DNA of 64,000 bases, taken from NCBI RefSeq assembly GCF_030463565.1, contig NC_134656.1:1555001-1619000 (forward strand). Reading direction: 5' to 3'. The stretch's first letter is position 1; every line of letters starts with the position of its first letter. The translations under genes and the position numbers were made by a program. The DNA is from Pelecanus crispus (taxonomy: Eukaryota; Chordata; Aves; Pelecaniformes; Pelecanidae). Positions 1-9,270 of this stretch are shown here, piece after piece. The notes under the pieces were generated by a model. The model had not been told where the DNA came from and did no database searches. It saw only the letters and a list, made by a program, of their open reading frames with translations.

Positions 1-462
1 TCGGGGCTTGGATTCAATGCGGAAATGGGAGCGATTCAATGCAGAAAACATGGTATTGCATCTGCAGCTGTGAGGGGAGCTTGCTTTTTTGGAGTGCCTT
101 CTATTTTGTGGCCTTGTTTTCTCCTGACTGACAAAGCCAAGCGGCCACGGGAGGCAGCATGCCGGCAGGCGCGGGCAGCTGGGATTTGCTCGATGTTTTA
201 GCTGTACAGAGCATGACGTGCGGTCGTGTAGCAAAGCTCTGGCCGGCTCCGCTGCCGAGACCTGCAGGCAGAGGTCTGTGACCACGGGCTCTCCCCCGGG
301 CTCCCTGGGGCTGGCACAGGGAGCCAGGTAACCGTGGTGCAGCTAAAGCGTGGCCGCGGTGCCTGCGAAGCGGAGCTGAGCGCTCAGCCTGTCCCGAGGG
401 CAGGCGGGGAGCCGGGGCCGGGGGTCAGATGCCAAATGAGACTCGGTCTGCTTTTTCCCCAG

Positions 463-816
463 GTGCGGGGGCCCAGGCGAGCCGGGGCTTCGAGCTGCAC
501 CAGCCCCAGGACAAGGTGTCGGTGACAGCGGGGGAGACGCTCAACCTGACCTGCACCGTGTCTGGAGAAGGTCCCGCTGGTGCTGTGAAGTGGCTGAAGG
601 GCTGGGGCAGTGGGAACGAGACCATCTATGAGCAGAAGGGCTCCTTCCCCCGCGTGACGAGGGTAGCGAATGGGTCCGACATGGATTTCAACATCCGCAT
701 CAGCGATGTTCGCCCCGAGGATGCCGGCACCTATTACTGCGTGAAGTTCAGGAAATCGGGGATCAGTGATGAGGCGGTGTTTCAGCAAGGAAAGGGCACG
801 GTGGTGTCCGTGCACG
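463..816 (+). CDS. SIRPA: SIRPA exon: V-set immunoglobulin domain (CD47-binding)
   Basis: A 354-nt phase-1 to phase-1 exon after a TTTTTCCCCAG acceptor, ending at TGCACG|GTGAGT. It encodes the N-terminal V domain: first Cys in LTCTVSG, Trp in VKWLKG, second Cys in DAGTYYCVKF, and a J-like strand (GKGTVVSV). In mammals this domain holds the CD47 contact loops. NET and NGS are possible N-glycosylation sites. Confidence 0.95.
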
Positions 817-3800
817 GTGAGTGGGGCTCCTGGTGGGAACCAGCCCCGCCGGGCGCAGCCCCCGTCCCAGCCCGTCCCGACCCAGCCCGTCCCGGTGGGC
901 TCTGCTCTGGGCGAGCGGGGTCGGGAAAGGGGCTCGGGGCTCGGGATCCCGTGGGCCGTCCCCCGGGCACATCCGTGCCCCCGCGGGAGACCCCGCTCCC
1001 TGCAGCCCTGGGGCCGGGCGGGGGTGGCAGAGCCCGGTCTGACGGCCCCACGCTTCTCCCCGCAGCCAAACCCAGCGCCCCGGTTGTGTCCGGGCCCGAC
1101 GGCAGAGCGGGGCCGGGGCAATCGGTGTCTTTCACCTGCACGGCCGGAGGGTTCTCCCCCGAAGACATCGCCGTGCAATGGCTCAAGGACGGGATCCCGA
1201 TCAGGGCTCAGCAGCCCCAGATCACCTCCGGGCAGACGAAATTCTCCTACGACATGTCCAGCACCGTGACGGTGAGGCTGCAGGAGGACGACATCCGCTC
1301 GCAGCTCGCCTGCGAGGTGCGGCACCTCACGCTGCCGGCCCCGCTGAGGGGGACGTACGAGCTCGGCAAAGCCCTGCGAGGTGAGGGCTGGGGGGCACCG
1401 GCGCTCGGGGCGTCCGGCTCCCGTGGGGCTGGGGGTCCTGGGGCAGGGACAGGGCAGCCCGCGGGCAGCGGAGCCGGGGGACGCAGGCACCAGGAGCTGC
1501 TTTTCTTCCCAGTCGCCCCCAAGGTCCGCGTGGTCGCTGCTCCACCAAACCCCGTTGAGGTGAACAAGACTGTGACCTTCACCTGCCGCGTGGAGGGGTT
1601 TTACCCGGGAGACGTGGCCGTCGCCTGGCTGGAAAACGGGACGGAGATGAAGGTGGTGAACACCTCCCGGCTGGAGAACACCTCCCGGGGCTTGTTCAGG
1701 GTGAGGAGCCTGGTGGAGGTCAGAGCGACGGAGGAGAAGAACGGGTCCGTGTTCACCTGCCAAGTGATGCACGATGCCCAGGGTCCCGTCGTCGAGAAGG
1801 CCGTGCTGCAGATCGCTGCCCCAGCCAGGGAGGGACTGAGCGACCGGTCCCAGCCTGATAACGGTGCGTGAGAGCTGCTGGGATGTGGTCCCTGCCGGGG
1901 AGGCTTTAGGATGTCACCCCCCTGAAAAAGCTCAGAGTCCCACCAGAATCTGGTTCAAGGACATGAAATCTCCATACTGGGGGGTGGGGGGTGTGATGCT
2001 GGCAGGCACCGAGCTGTCATCCTCTGTGCTTCAGGTGTCCCCAGGCTAACCCCAGCTGTAAGCTGCAGGGACTCGGTCGGTAGCAGCGTTTTCAGGCCTG
2101 TGGTGACCTTTTTCATTCATGTTTCAGAAAAATTAAGCCTCATCTATACCGTGGTGGGAGTGGTCTGCACTGTTCTGATACTGCTGGTGGCTGCAACTTT
2201 TTACCTCATCCGGGCAAAGCAGAGCAAGGGTAAGGAAACCAAGTGCATGGCAGGGAAGCAGCTGCTCCTCACCCCCTTCTCCCTCTCTCTCAAGCATCAG
2301 TGCTTGGATGCTGAATTCACGGCTGTGCTGCTGCAGCTCCTGCCCAAAGGGGAGGACGGAGCAGAGCTGACCGGGTTGATTGCAGGCTGCAGGGAAACCT
2401 CTGCCTGGTGCCAGCATGTGCCACCGCCTGCCAGGAGCAGGGTTAAATGTGCTCGTTATTCCTTGTACCTAAAACATCTGACACCCCCCCGCACCTCCTG
2501 CCCTCTGCCAGGAGCAGTCCTGCAGTAAACGGAGTGAAACTCCAGAAAACTGCAGCCACTTGCCTCGGGGAAAAGATGCGTATCTGCTCTTGCAGCAGTC
2601 TCTGCGTTGTGGGCTCGCGTGCCTGGTGAAGCAGGGCTGGGGGGTTGCGTTGTTTCCTCAACGATTTCTTGCCTAAACTATTTCTCTACCGGCAGGTAAA
2701 AGCTCGCCATCTGCTAGGTAAGTGCCGATCTCCTCTAGTCACCGAGTAACCGGTGGGCACTCTGAGCTGGACACCTCCAGCCTGCAGACAGGGTCCCTTG
2801 GGATCGGGATGGAGTTGGATCCCCCAAAAGCTTGTTGTGAAAGGGAAGGCAGGAGCGCAGGCTCTGCCGATCTCCCTGGTAGCGGTTCTGCCCCCCGCGC
2901 TCATCTCGTACCCAAACGTTTGGCTTTTGGTGAGGCTGAACAAGTGGGTGGGAGCCGGGTCTCCAGCCTGCAGAGATGTGGCTGGACCAGCATGTGAGCA
3001 AATGCTCGCTTGGTGAGGACTCGTCTGCTGCAAGGACCTTGTTTTGCATCTGAACCCCCCAGCTGCTCCATCGCTAGGGAAGAGGCAACAGGGCACTTGA
3101 TCTGACTTTTGTTCCCCCTTGCAGGTTACACGAGCCGGAAAAGAGCAGCGAGGCCACTACCCAGGTGTGTTGCTTAACCCCGGGCGCGGGGAGGGAGAGC
3201 ACCAGATGTGGGAGTGGAGGGTGGTGGTTCCCCTGCGAAACATCTCGGTGTCTCCATGCTGTGGCTGGAGAGGGAAGAGACGCTGCCCCAGGGATGGGGT
3301 AGCCACTTCCCAGCATCTTTTCTGCCTTCGTCCTCTCTCCTCCTCCTCCTCCTCCTCCTCCCGGGAAAGTCTGGGTTTGTGCTGCCTGGAGAACCAGCTG
3401 TGCGATAGCCAGCCAGGCTATTTGTGGCATTATTTTGGCATTTGGTGACGCGGTTGCGAGCAAAGTCGTGATCAGCAGCAATCTGTCCGTCCCACCCAGC
3501 CTCTGCCAGCTCCCACGTGGGCATCGCTGGGCAGGCTGGCCCCTGCCCATCCCTGCCAGAACGGGCTGGCGGGGTGACTGCACCGGTGGCTCCTGAATCG
3601 CCGTGGTGGCTCTGAAGCCTGTCCGTGGCAGCGGTGGCTGGTGATCCCACAAGGATGGGCTGGGGGAGCTGGGGGTGTTCAGCCTGGAGAGGAGGGGGCT
3701 GCGGGGAGACCTGAGTGCAGCCTTGCAGTGCTGAGAGGGGGTCTATAGGAAGGGTGGGGGCAAGCTTTTTAGCAAGGCACGTTGTGACAGGACAAGGAGT

Positions 3801-4520
3801 AATGGTTTTAAGCTAAAGGAGGATAGATCTAGACTGGATATAAGGAAGAAATTTTTTGCAATGAGGGTGGTGAAGCACTGGAAGGGGTTGCCCAGAGAGG
3901 TGGGAGATGCCCCATCCCTGGGAACATCCCAGGCCAGGTTGGACGGGGCTCTGAGCACCCTGGGCTGGTTAAAGCTGTCCCTGGCACTGCAGGGGCTGGG
4001 CTGGGTGGGCTCTAAAGGGCCCTTCCCACCCAAAGCATTCTATGATTCTGGGATTTGAAGGTGTAGCGCAGGGTAAAGCGTTGCTGCGGGATCGTCCCAG
4101 CCGGCTGCCGGCATCGTTCCCCCTGTACAAGCAGAGACCAAGCTGTCCCAGCTCAGGCTGCAGCGGGATTGACTTCAGCGTGGGGCTTTGGGTTGGTGCG
4201 TGGGGCGGGCACGGGCGTCTCCTCGCTTGTCCTCCCAGAGGAGGAACTTTTGGTGTCTCGCACAGGAATCCGACCCCAACAACCTGACCTATGCGGACCT
4301 GAACTTCGACAGAGAGAGGAAGACCATCCGCCGGATGGCAGAGATGAGCCAGCAGTCAGAGTACGCCTCCATCCAGTCCAGCCAGGCGCCCGCCAACGAC
4401 GAGAACCTCACCTACGCCGATCTGGACATGGTGCACCTCAGCAAGGCGCCCAGGCGGCCGGCCCCGTGCCCCGAGGAGGCCAGCTCCGAGTACGCCAGCG
4501 TCCAGATCTCGAGGAAATGA
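463..4520 (+). CDS. SIRPA: Signal-regulatory protein alpha, 5'-partial gene (7 coding exons seen)
   Basis: Inhibitory receptor of phagocytes and neurons that binds CD47 and, once its tail is phosphorylated, recruits the phosphatases SHP-1 and SHP-2. Coding exons: 463-816, 1066-1380, 1513-1863, 2128-2229, 2696-2717, 3125-3164 and 4266-4520. All have GT/AG borders and matching phases, and together give about 479 residues in an unbroken frame. The order is V-set, C1-set, C1-set, one membrane helix, then a cytoplasmic tail with four Tyr motifs, as in mammalian SIRPA. Hallmarks are FPRVT, DAGTYYCVKFRK, SAPVVSGP and a tail with NLTYADL twice, SEYASIQ and SEYASVQ. The signal-peptide exon is not seen and should lie left of the window. 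The ITIM tail excludes SIRPB-type activating receptors and SIRPG. The exon chain is seen directly; the function is known from the family. Confidence 0.95.
1066..1380 (+). CDS. SIRPA: SIRPA exon: first C1-set domain
   Basis: A 315-nt phase-1 exon. It begins AKPSAPVVSGPDGRAGPGQS, close to the start of the mammalian SIRPA D2 domain, and carries the C1 marks FTCTAGGFSP and CEVRHLTL. The donor is CGAG|GTGAGG. The domain is a spacer between the CD47-binding V domain and the membrane. Confidence 0.93.
1513..1863 (+). CDS. SIRPA: SIRPA exon: second C1-set domain and membrane-proximal stalk
   Basis: A 351-nt phase-1 exon with FTCRVEGFYPGD, VAWLENGTE and FTCQVMHD. The last matches the FTCQVxHD mark of C1 domains and of SIRPA D3. 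Several NxT/NxS sites (NKT, NGT, NTS, NGS) suggest heavy N-glycosylation. The last 20 or so residues are a polar stalk before the membrane exon. Confidence 0.93.
2128..2229 (+). CDS. SIRPA: SIRPA exon: transmembrane helix
   Basis: A 102-nt exon. It encodes a hydrophobic run from LIYTVVGVV to AATFYLI, followed by the basic stop-transfer RAKQSKG. There is no Lys or Arg inside the helix, which argues against a DAP12-coupled activating receptor. Confidence 0.92.
2696..2717 (+). CDS. SIRPA: SIRPA 22-nt cytoplasmic micro-exon
   Basis: After the CTCTACCGGCAG acceptor, 22 nt add GKSSPSA plus the first two bases of Arg, then the donor AG|GTAAGT. It corresponds to the small AQGSTSSTR exon of human SIRPA. 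The 1-to-2 phase change fits both neighbours. Confidence 0.85.
3125..3164 (+). CDS. SIRPA: SIRPA 40-nt cytoplasmic micro-exon
   Basis: Forty nt after CTTGCAG encode RLHEPEKSSEATTQ, nearly the human RLHEPEKNAREITQ. It joins in phase to the ITIM exon at 4266. Confidence 0.9.
3337..3361 (+). repeat. (TCC)n microsatellite in a SIRPA intron
   Basis: About eight TCC units, pure, inside the intron 3165-4265. Confidence 0.85.
3650..4053 (+). mobile_element. CR1 LINE, 5'-truncated 3' end
   Basis: About 400 bp matching the conserved 3' part of avian CR1. In order: a GTTCAGCCTGGAGAGGAG start block, GGATATAAGGAAGAAATTTT, GAAGCACTGGAAGGGGTTGC, CATCCCTGGGAACATCCCAG, and the terminal ATTCTATGATTCT. It sits in the sense direction in the SIRPA intron. 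Avian CR1 copies are normally 5'-truncated and lack target-site duplications, as here. It has no coding capacity. Confidence 0.9.
4266..4520 (+). CDS. SIRPA: SIRPA last coding exon: four-tyrosine ITIM tail
   Basis: This exon encodes the SHP-1/SHP-2 docking tail: NNLTYADL, SEYASIQ, NLTYADL and SEYASVQ, with the family piece DLDMVHL. Stop TGA at 4518-4520. All four tyrosines that define SIRPA signalling are kept at close to mammalian spacing. Confidence 0.95.
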   Translation, partial: ESDPNNLTYADLNFDRERKTIRRMAEMSQQSEYASIQSSQAPANDENLTYADLDMVHLSKAPRRPAPCPEEASSEYASVQISRK

Positions 4521-5812
4521 GCAGGGCTGCAGTGGCTGCCGGGACCCCCCCGCCCCGCGGGGAGCTGCCCTGCTCCTTCCCAGGAGGATTTTCTTGGAAA
4601 CACTGAGAGCGATGTGAAGATGCGCTGCACTACCTGTGTTTCGGAGTGGAAATGCAGCCTGTGTTACTGTGGGGGTCAGCACCCAGCCAGAGACCTGATT
4701 TGGGGAAGCAGCTTGGTCCCGGGTCTGCTGGCTCAATCCCTTCGGGATCCCCCCACAGCCGCGGGGGCTGCTCAGCCTCCGTGCGCCGGGTTTGCCAAGC
4801 GGGTTAAGCCAGCGGAGCGGCGGCTCCTCGGGAAGCTGTGGCCAGGCTGAGGGGATGGGGACAGTGCCTCCACGCTGGCTCCCATGGGAATGCTGCTGCC
4901 CGGCCGGGCTCGCGTGGTTTTCCACAGTCGCCCTGGCCCCACAGAGACCGGCCGGAGCCCCCGCGCTGCCTTCTGGGGGTCTCTGCTGCTTGCCTGGAAA
5001 ACAAACTCTGGCTTTAAAGGAAGGACCTAAGTGTCTGCCTCTCTCTTCCCAAGTGTCCCTTCTGTGGGACCTCGGTCTCGCATCAAGGCCAACGAGGCTG
5101 GAAAGGTTGGTGAGCCGAGCCCCCCTGCTGCGGGCTTTCCCCCGTCCTCCTGCCCAGGGAGGCTCCGGAACCGCTCCATGGCACCGAGCATCCTCCTCCT
5201 CCTCCTCTTCCTCCTCCGCACAGCCTTACCCCCGCACCGGGACCCACCGGTGCTGCCCCAGGCTTGTACAAAGCGTGCAGCTCCACGCCGGCTGGGCTGC
5301 AGGTGCCCCCGCCGGCCCCGCTCCCCCCCGGAGCTCCCCGCAGGTACCATGTAACATGTTTTGACTGTTTGACACGTAACTGTTAATTTTTAGAGCTAAA
5401 ACCCGATGTTTTGTGTTGTACGTGGGTGTACACTAGAATAAGATGTGCAAAGTTAAGACTGAGGCCTCAGCGAAGCCCACTAAATCCTGTAGAGTTTAAA
5501 AGAGACTTACACGACCCCTGCCCCCAAGCAGGCTCCCCCCAGCCCACCCCTGGGGACAACCCATGTCTTCCACGTGCCCCCTCCCCGGGACCCCGGGTGA
5601 GACCACCACCCTGCGTCAGCTCCTGCAGCACCCGGGTGACCTCGCAGCAAGGGGCGGGCATGGGGCTGGCCCCCCCCCGGCTGCTGGCGGGGGGCTGGAG
5701 GGGCCTGGTGATGCTTTGAGAACGATGTGACTGCTTATACAGACTTTTTTTTTTTTTTTTTCTTGTTGCTTGCAAGATATTTTTATAATAAAAGTGAAAA
5801 GTTCTGTGCTGC
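4521..5812 (+). other. SIRPA: SIRPA 3' untranslated region
   Basis: About 1.3 kb from the stop codon to a poly(A) signal at 5787-5792. It holds a CCT/CTC repeat (about 5191-5217) and a T-tract (about 5744-5761). The 3' end near 5812 is inferred from the signal and the GT-rich stretch after it. Confidence 0.7.
5787..5792 (+). terminator. SIRPA: SIRPA polyadenylation signal AATAAA
   Basis: Canonical AATAAA followed about 35 nt later by GTGTCCCTGTGCTCAGGGTG, a GU-rich downstream element. It is the only canonical signal between the SIRPA stop codon and the next gene. Confidence 0.75.
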
Positions 5813-6649
5813 TCCCGCACACCAGCGTGTCCCTGTGCTCAGGGTGGCCACCTCATCGTCTGCCCTGGGGGTGCATGGTGGGGGTCAGTGTGTCCTGCAG
5901 TGAGGAGGGGGGGCCTCATCCTGCAGAGGAGGAGGAAGATGGCAGCAGCAGCAGGAGGCTGAGGCTGGGATGGCGACTATGGTGATGGTCCCTCTGAGCA
6001 GCATCAGGGAGTGGAGAACGGACCAGGGTCAGGCTGGCTCTCCCCACGCAGCCTTGCTGCATCTTCGGGTCCCCCCTTCCATGGGAGGTGAGCTGGAGCT
6101 GGGGTGCCCAAACTGGGGTGCAGGCAGGCTGGGTGCTGACTGCAGCCTGCGCCGTGGGTGAGCTGAGCGTGCCAGTGCTCTGCGGTGACCTCCCGCCTTT
6201 CCCAGCTGGCCTGGCACGCAGGCTGCGCCTCGCCGCGGCCGGGGAACCGTGGCGTGAGGCTTCCCGCGGTGACGAACAACGCAGAGGGTGAGGCTACGAA
6301 GGAATTTGAAAGGGAATTTGCTGCCCAGGCTGGGCTTTCTCAGCACTGAGCTGCTGCCGGCAGGGTCACGCCATCCTCAAAGCATGAGCGGGAAGGGGAC
6401 AGCTTGGCCCCTGCCCTCGGCACGGCTGCCCCTTCCCAGCTGGGGCAGCTGCTGGGATTCCCAAGGGAGCCTTCCCTGGGTGCTGCGGGGGGTGAGCGGG
6501 TCCCCTGCCAGCACCCCGCATGCACCCGGGCCGGGCTGAGCACCCCTGCCCTGCCCTTGCTGGGCTGGGGGTCCCTGCCTCCCCTGGGACACGGCTCCAG
6601 GGGCAGCAGCAATGGGGTGCGTGGGGTCCCACATCCCCTTTGGCACCCA
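5813..6649. other. Intergenic DNA between SIRPA and the 79-bp minisatellite
   Basis: GC-rich unique sequence. A short CAG run lies near 5943-5955. I see no exon, repeat family or strong regulatory motif. Confidence 0.5.
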
Positions 6650-7148
6650 CGGCGCGGGGAGGGTGCCACTGCTGCTGCCTGCAGGATTTGTAGCCGGCAT
6701 CCCAGGGAAACCCAGCCCTGGGCACCCGTGGTGTGGGGAGGGTACCACCGCTGCTGCCTGCAGGTTTTGTAGCTGGCACCCCGGGGAACCCCAGCCCTGG
6801 GCGCCCACGGCATGGGGAGGGTGTCACCGCTGCTGCCTGCAGGATTTGTAGCCGGCACCCCGGGGAACCCCAGCCCTGGGCGCCTGTGGCGCGGGGAGGG
6901 TGCCACCGCTGCTGTTTGCAGGTTTTGTAGCCGGCACCCCGGGGAACCCCAGCCCTGGGCGCCCGTGGCGCGGGGAGGGTGCCACTGCTGCTGTTTGCAG
7001 GTTTTGTAGCCGGCACCCCGGGGAACCCCAGCCCTGGGCATCCGTGGCGCGGGGAGGGTGCCACCACTGCCCATGGAACGGGGAGGGTGCCACCGCTGCT
7101 GCCTGCAGGTTTTGTAGCCGGCACCCCAGGGAACCCCAGCCCTGGGTG
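6650..7148. repeat. 79-bp minisatellite, about six units plus a partial
   Basis: GGGGAGGGT recurs at 6656, 6735, 6814, 6893, 6972 and 7051, exactly 79 bp apart, then once more about 29 bp later as a shortened copy. Each unit contains a CTGCTG...TGCAGG block, TTTGTAGCCGGCACCCC and AACCCCAGCCCTGGGC. Because 79 is not a multiple of three, the long reading frames across it on both strands are by-products. Confidence 0.95.
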
Positions 7149-7274
7149 CCTATGACCCTCTAGCCCACCCCTCAGCCCCCGGCTCGGGGTGCATGGTGAA
7201 GCCGAGGGCTTGATCCGCCCCGTGGAGCCCTGGACCGCGGATGAAGCCGACGCTCAGCACCCGGCACAGCTTTG

Positions 7275-7928
7275 GCTTCGTTGGCATCTGCCTTTTATTG
7301 GCTGCGGGGGGAGCAGGGGCCGGGGTGCGGGTCCGACCCTGCCTCCGGGGGTTCTTCTCAGAAGGGGAAGCCCGGGGGGACGAGGCGGGCGCTGGGATGG
7401 GTAGGATGCAGCGAAGTGCTCGGGGAGGGGAGTCGGGGTCGTGCTCAGCCAGCTGCCTGCCCCGGTGCCGGTGCCGCAGCACGAGCTCTGCCCAGCCGCC
7501 TCTCCCGCTGCCGTGCTGGCTGCTTGGGCCCTCTCCCAGCCCAGAGGGCCTCATCCTGCCCCGGCTCATCCTTCCCGGTGCTCAGAGGCCATTGCCCCAT
7601 CTATCAGCTGTGATGGTTTCCAGACCCTGCCGCTCTTCCGCAGCCGCAGGAGCATGGAGGATGCGTGTCCCCCTCCTCGATTTGCCCCGGGGGGCCCAGG
7701 GGTTGGACCCGCAGCCGGAGGGGTGGCACTTGATGCACAGGGTCCCTACGGGCTGGGCAGGTGAACCAGAGAGGGACAAGTAGGGGACGGGGACCCATGG
7801 TCTGCCGGGGGGACGAGGCAGGGATGACGCCGGCCACGCCGGGTCGGGCAGGGAATGGGGCCGGGGGTGACGGCGCCGTCCGGGCTGGCAGCGTGGGGAC
7901 CGTGGTGCCGCCCATCCCGTGCCTGGCT
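7275..7928 (-). other. PDYN: PDYN 3' untranslated region
   Basis: About 650 nt of GC-rich sequence from the stop codon to the poly(A) signal at 7299-7294. The end near 7275 is inferred. Confidence 0.6.
7294..7299 (-). terminator. PDYN: PDYN polyadenylation signal AATAAA
   Basis: The + strand reads TTTATT in CTGCCTTTTATTGGC. It is the first canonical signal after the PDYN stop codon, in otherwise very GC-rich DNA. Confidence 0.65.
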
Positions 7929-8490
7929 CTATAGGTCCGAGACCTCCCCTGAGTAGGTGCTGGGGTCCTCGTCCGACCGCGTGGTCACCTTGAACTGCCG
8001 CCGCAGGAAGCCCCCGTAGCGCTTCTGATTGTCCCACTTGAGCTTGGGCCGGATCCGGCGCATGAAGCCGCCGTAACGCTTGTGCAGCTCCGCCAGCTCC
8101 TGCCCCTCCGCCCCGGCACCCGTGGGCTCCTCGCCCCCATCGCCCACCGGCCCTGGGTAGTCCTCGGGGGCCGCCCGCTCCCCCCGGCTTGCGGCCGAAG
8201 CCCCCCGAACTTCTTGCTGAGGCCGCCCTTGCTGTGGGCGTTCTCGCGCAGCAGGGAGAGCAGCTTCCCCTTGGCCATCTTCTTCATGAAGCCCCCGTAG
8301 CGCTTGGCCGGTGGCAGCTCCCCCGGGACCCCCGCTCCTGCTCCGGCTCTGCCTCGCCCTCCGCCTCCCGAGGGGACGGGTCTGTCCCTTCGGCCAGGGC
8401 CACCAGCGGGGCCAGGAGGGCCAGCGCCTTCCTGCATGTCTCCCACTCGGGGCCGGGCGGCCAGGAGCCCTGGCACTCCCACAGGCACAT
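7929..8490 (-). CDS. PDYN: PDYN main exon encoding the opioid peptides
   Basis: The acceptor GTCTTGCAG precedes ATGTGCCTG at 8490. The exon encodes in turn the remaining cysteines, an acidic spacer, [17 protein letters not shown] (Tyr at 8299-8297), a spacer with KKFGG, then [17 protein letters not shown] (8075-8025), [15 protein letters not shown] (8018-7980) and the TAG stop (7931-7929). The frame with the six cysteines, the frame with YGGFM-KK and the frame with dynorphin A differ. No intact alpha-neoendorphin (YGGFLRKYPK) is present. Confidence 0.88.
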
Positions 8491-8923
8491 CTGCAAGACA
8501 GCGGCTGCAGCGGACCCGGGGCTCCCGTCGGCATCACCCCGCTGCTGGGGGTGACCCCCCCCCGCCTTCCTCCCACCCCACCCAGCGGGTGCCCCCACCC
8601 CAAGCCCAGGGCTCTGCACCCACCATGCTGTGAAGCTCAGCAAGGAGCCAAAGCTTGCACGTTCCCAGCACCCTGGGGTGCCCGTGACCACCACCCCGGC
8701 AGCACCCAGCTCTGCCCACCATGCACCAGCACCCGCGATGCCCCCGCTGCTGTGACCCCACTCTGGCTCATGGCTGCGTGGGGCTGGCACTCACCAGGGG
8801 CCGGACGCTGCTCTCGGCGCTGCGGGTCTGGGCCGCGCAGAGGGAGCACTGGGTCGCGCAGTCGGTGGATGCCACCGCGGCCAGGGAGAGGCAGAGCGCC
8901 AGCGCCAGCGCCCGCCGCACCAT
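7929..8923 (-). CDS. PDYN: Prodynorphin (opioid precursor), two coding exons with two frame breaks
   Basis: Precursor of dynorphin-family opioid peptides, cut at Lys-Arg pairs in secretory granules and acting mainly on kappa receptors. Coding exons on the - strand: 8923-8795 (signal peptide and first three Cys) and 8490-7929 (the rest). They join in phase 0. The six-Cys N-terminal domain of opioid precursors is complete: DCATQCSLC, then MCLWEC and ETC. The peptides are [11 protein letters not shown]-[Met5]dynorphin A-KR and rimorphin, and the C-terminus TYSGEVSDL resembles human AYSGELFDA. The last exon is not one open frame. The frame changes once at 8318-8336 and once at 8179-8207, both in G/C runs. 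Read through both, it would be about 230 residues (human 254). Sequence error, polymorphism or real decay are all possible; the intact peptides favour error. Confidence 0.88.
8025..8075 (-). other. PDYN: Dynorphin A (1-17) coding segment, [Met5] form
   Basis: Seventeen codons between two Lys-Arg sites give [17 protein letters not shown]. The mammalian peptide has Leu at position 5; every other residue is identical. Met5 turns the opioid core into Met-enkephalin. Confidence 0.93.
8285..8299 (-). other. PDYN: Extra Met-enkephalin unit of PDYN
   Basis: YGGFM is flanked by AKR before and KKMAKGK after, so it could be released as Met-enkephalin. In human PDYN the aligned place reads LSGSFLKELEKSK, which has lost the opioid core. 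It is most likely an ancestral unit that mammals lost. Confidence 0.85.
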
Positions 8924-8942
8924 CTCAGCCCGCAGCCGCTGC
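8795..8942 (-). CDS. PDYN: PDYN exon with start codon, signal peptide and first cysteines
   Basis: The ATG is at 8923-8921, 19 nt after a TCTCTCGCCCAG acceptor (exon start 8942). It encodes [20 protein letters not shown], a classic 20-residue signal peptide, then [12 protein letters not shown]. The donor is CCCCTG|GTGAGT at 8794-8789. The 43 codons end in phase 0. The start was chosen because it is the first ATG of the exon and lies directly before the signal sequence. Confidence 0.9.
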
Positions 8943-9098
8943 CTGGGCGAGAGACAGCACGGAGCTCGTCACCTTCCCCGCGCCGGCCCCGGGGAGCCCA
9001 TCGCCGCCCCGCTGGCACCCTCAGCGCGGGGCACCTACCGCCTGCGCGGCTGCTCCGGGGGACGTGCACCAGGACGTGTGCCCCTGCCCGCGACTCAC

Positions 9099-9165
9099 CT
9101 CCGGGAGCTGCTCCTGGGTCCCAGGGCAGGGAGAGAAGGGGGACAGGAGTGACCCGCGGGGATGC
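9099..9165 (-). other. PDYN: Possible PDYN 5' non-coding exon
   Basis: The - strand reads CTCCCGGAG|GTGAGTCG, a strong donor at 9098-9093, about 150 nt upstream of the acceptor of the ATG exon. PDYN genes have non-coding first exons. The upstream limit is not visible, so this is an inference from one splice signal. Confidence 0.3.
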
Positions 9166-9270
9166 CGCAGGATGCGATCCCTTACCCCGGCTGCAGCCTG
9201 CTCCTTGGCACAAGCCCTGAGCCGCAGCCAGGAGCCTGGGGCCACCAAAGTCCCCAGGGCAGGGACCATC

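Noticed and set aside
463-4520. Activating SIRPB-type receptor
   Set aside because: The tail with four ITIM-type tyrosines and a membrane helix without a charged residue fit only SIRPA.
6340-7124. Frames of about 250 codons on the - strand opposite SIRPA-PDYN intergenic DNA
   Set aside because: They are products of the 79-bp repeat; the period is not a multiple of three, so each unit reads differently.
7929-8923. Proenkephalin rather than prodynorphin
   Set aside because: Met-enkephalin cores are present, but [12 protein letters not shown] and RRQFKV are specific to dynorphin, and the six or seven enkephalin copies of PENK are absent.
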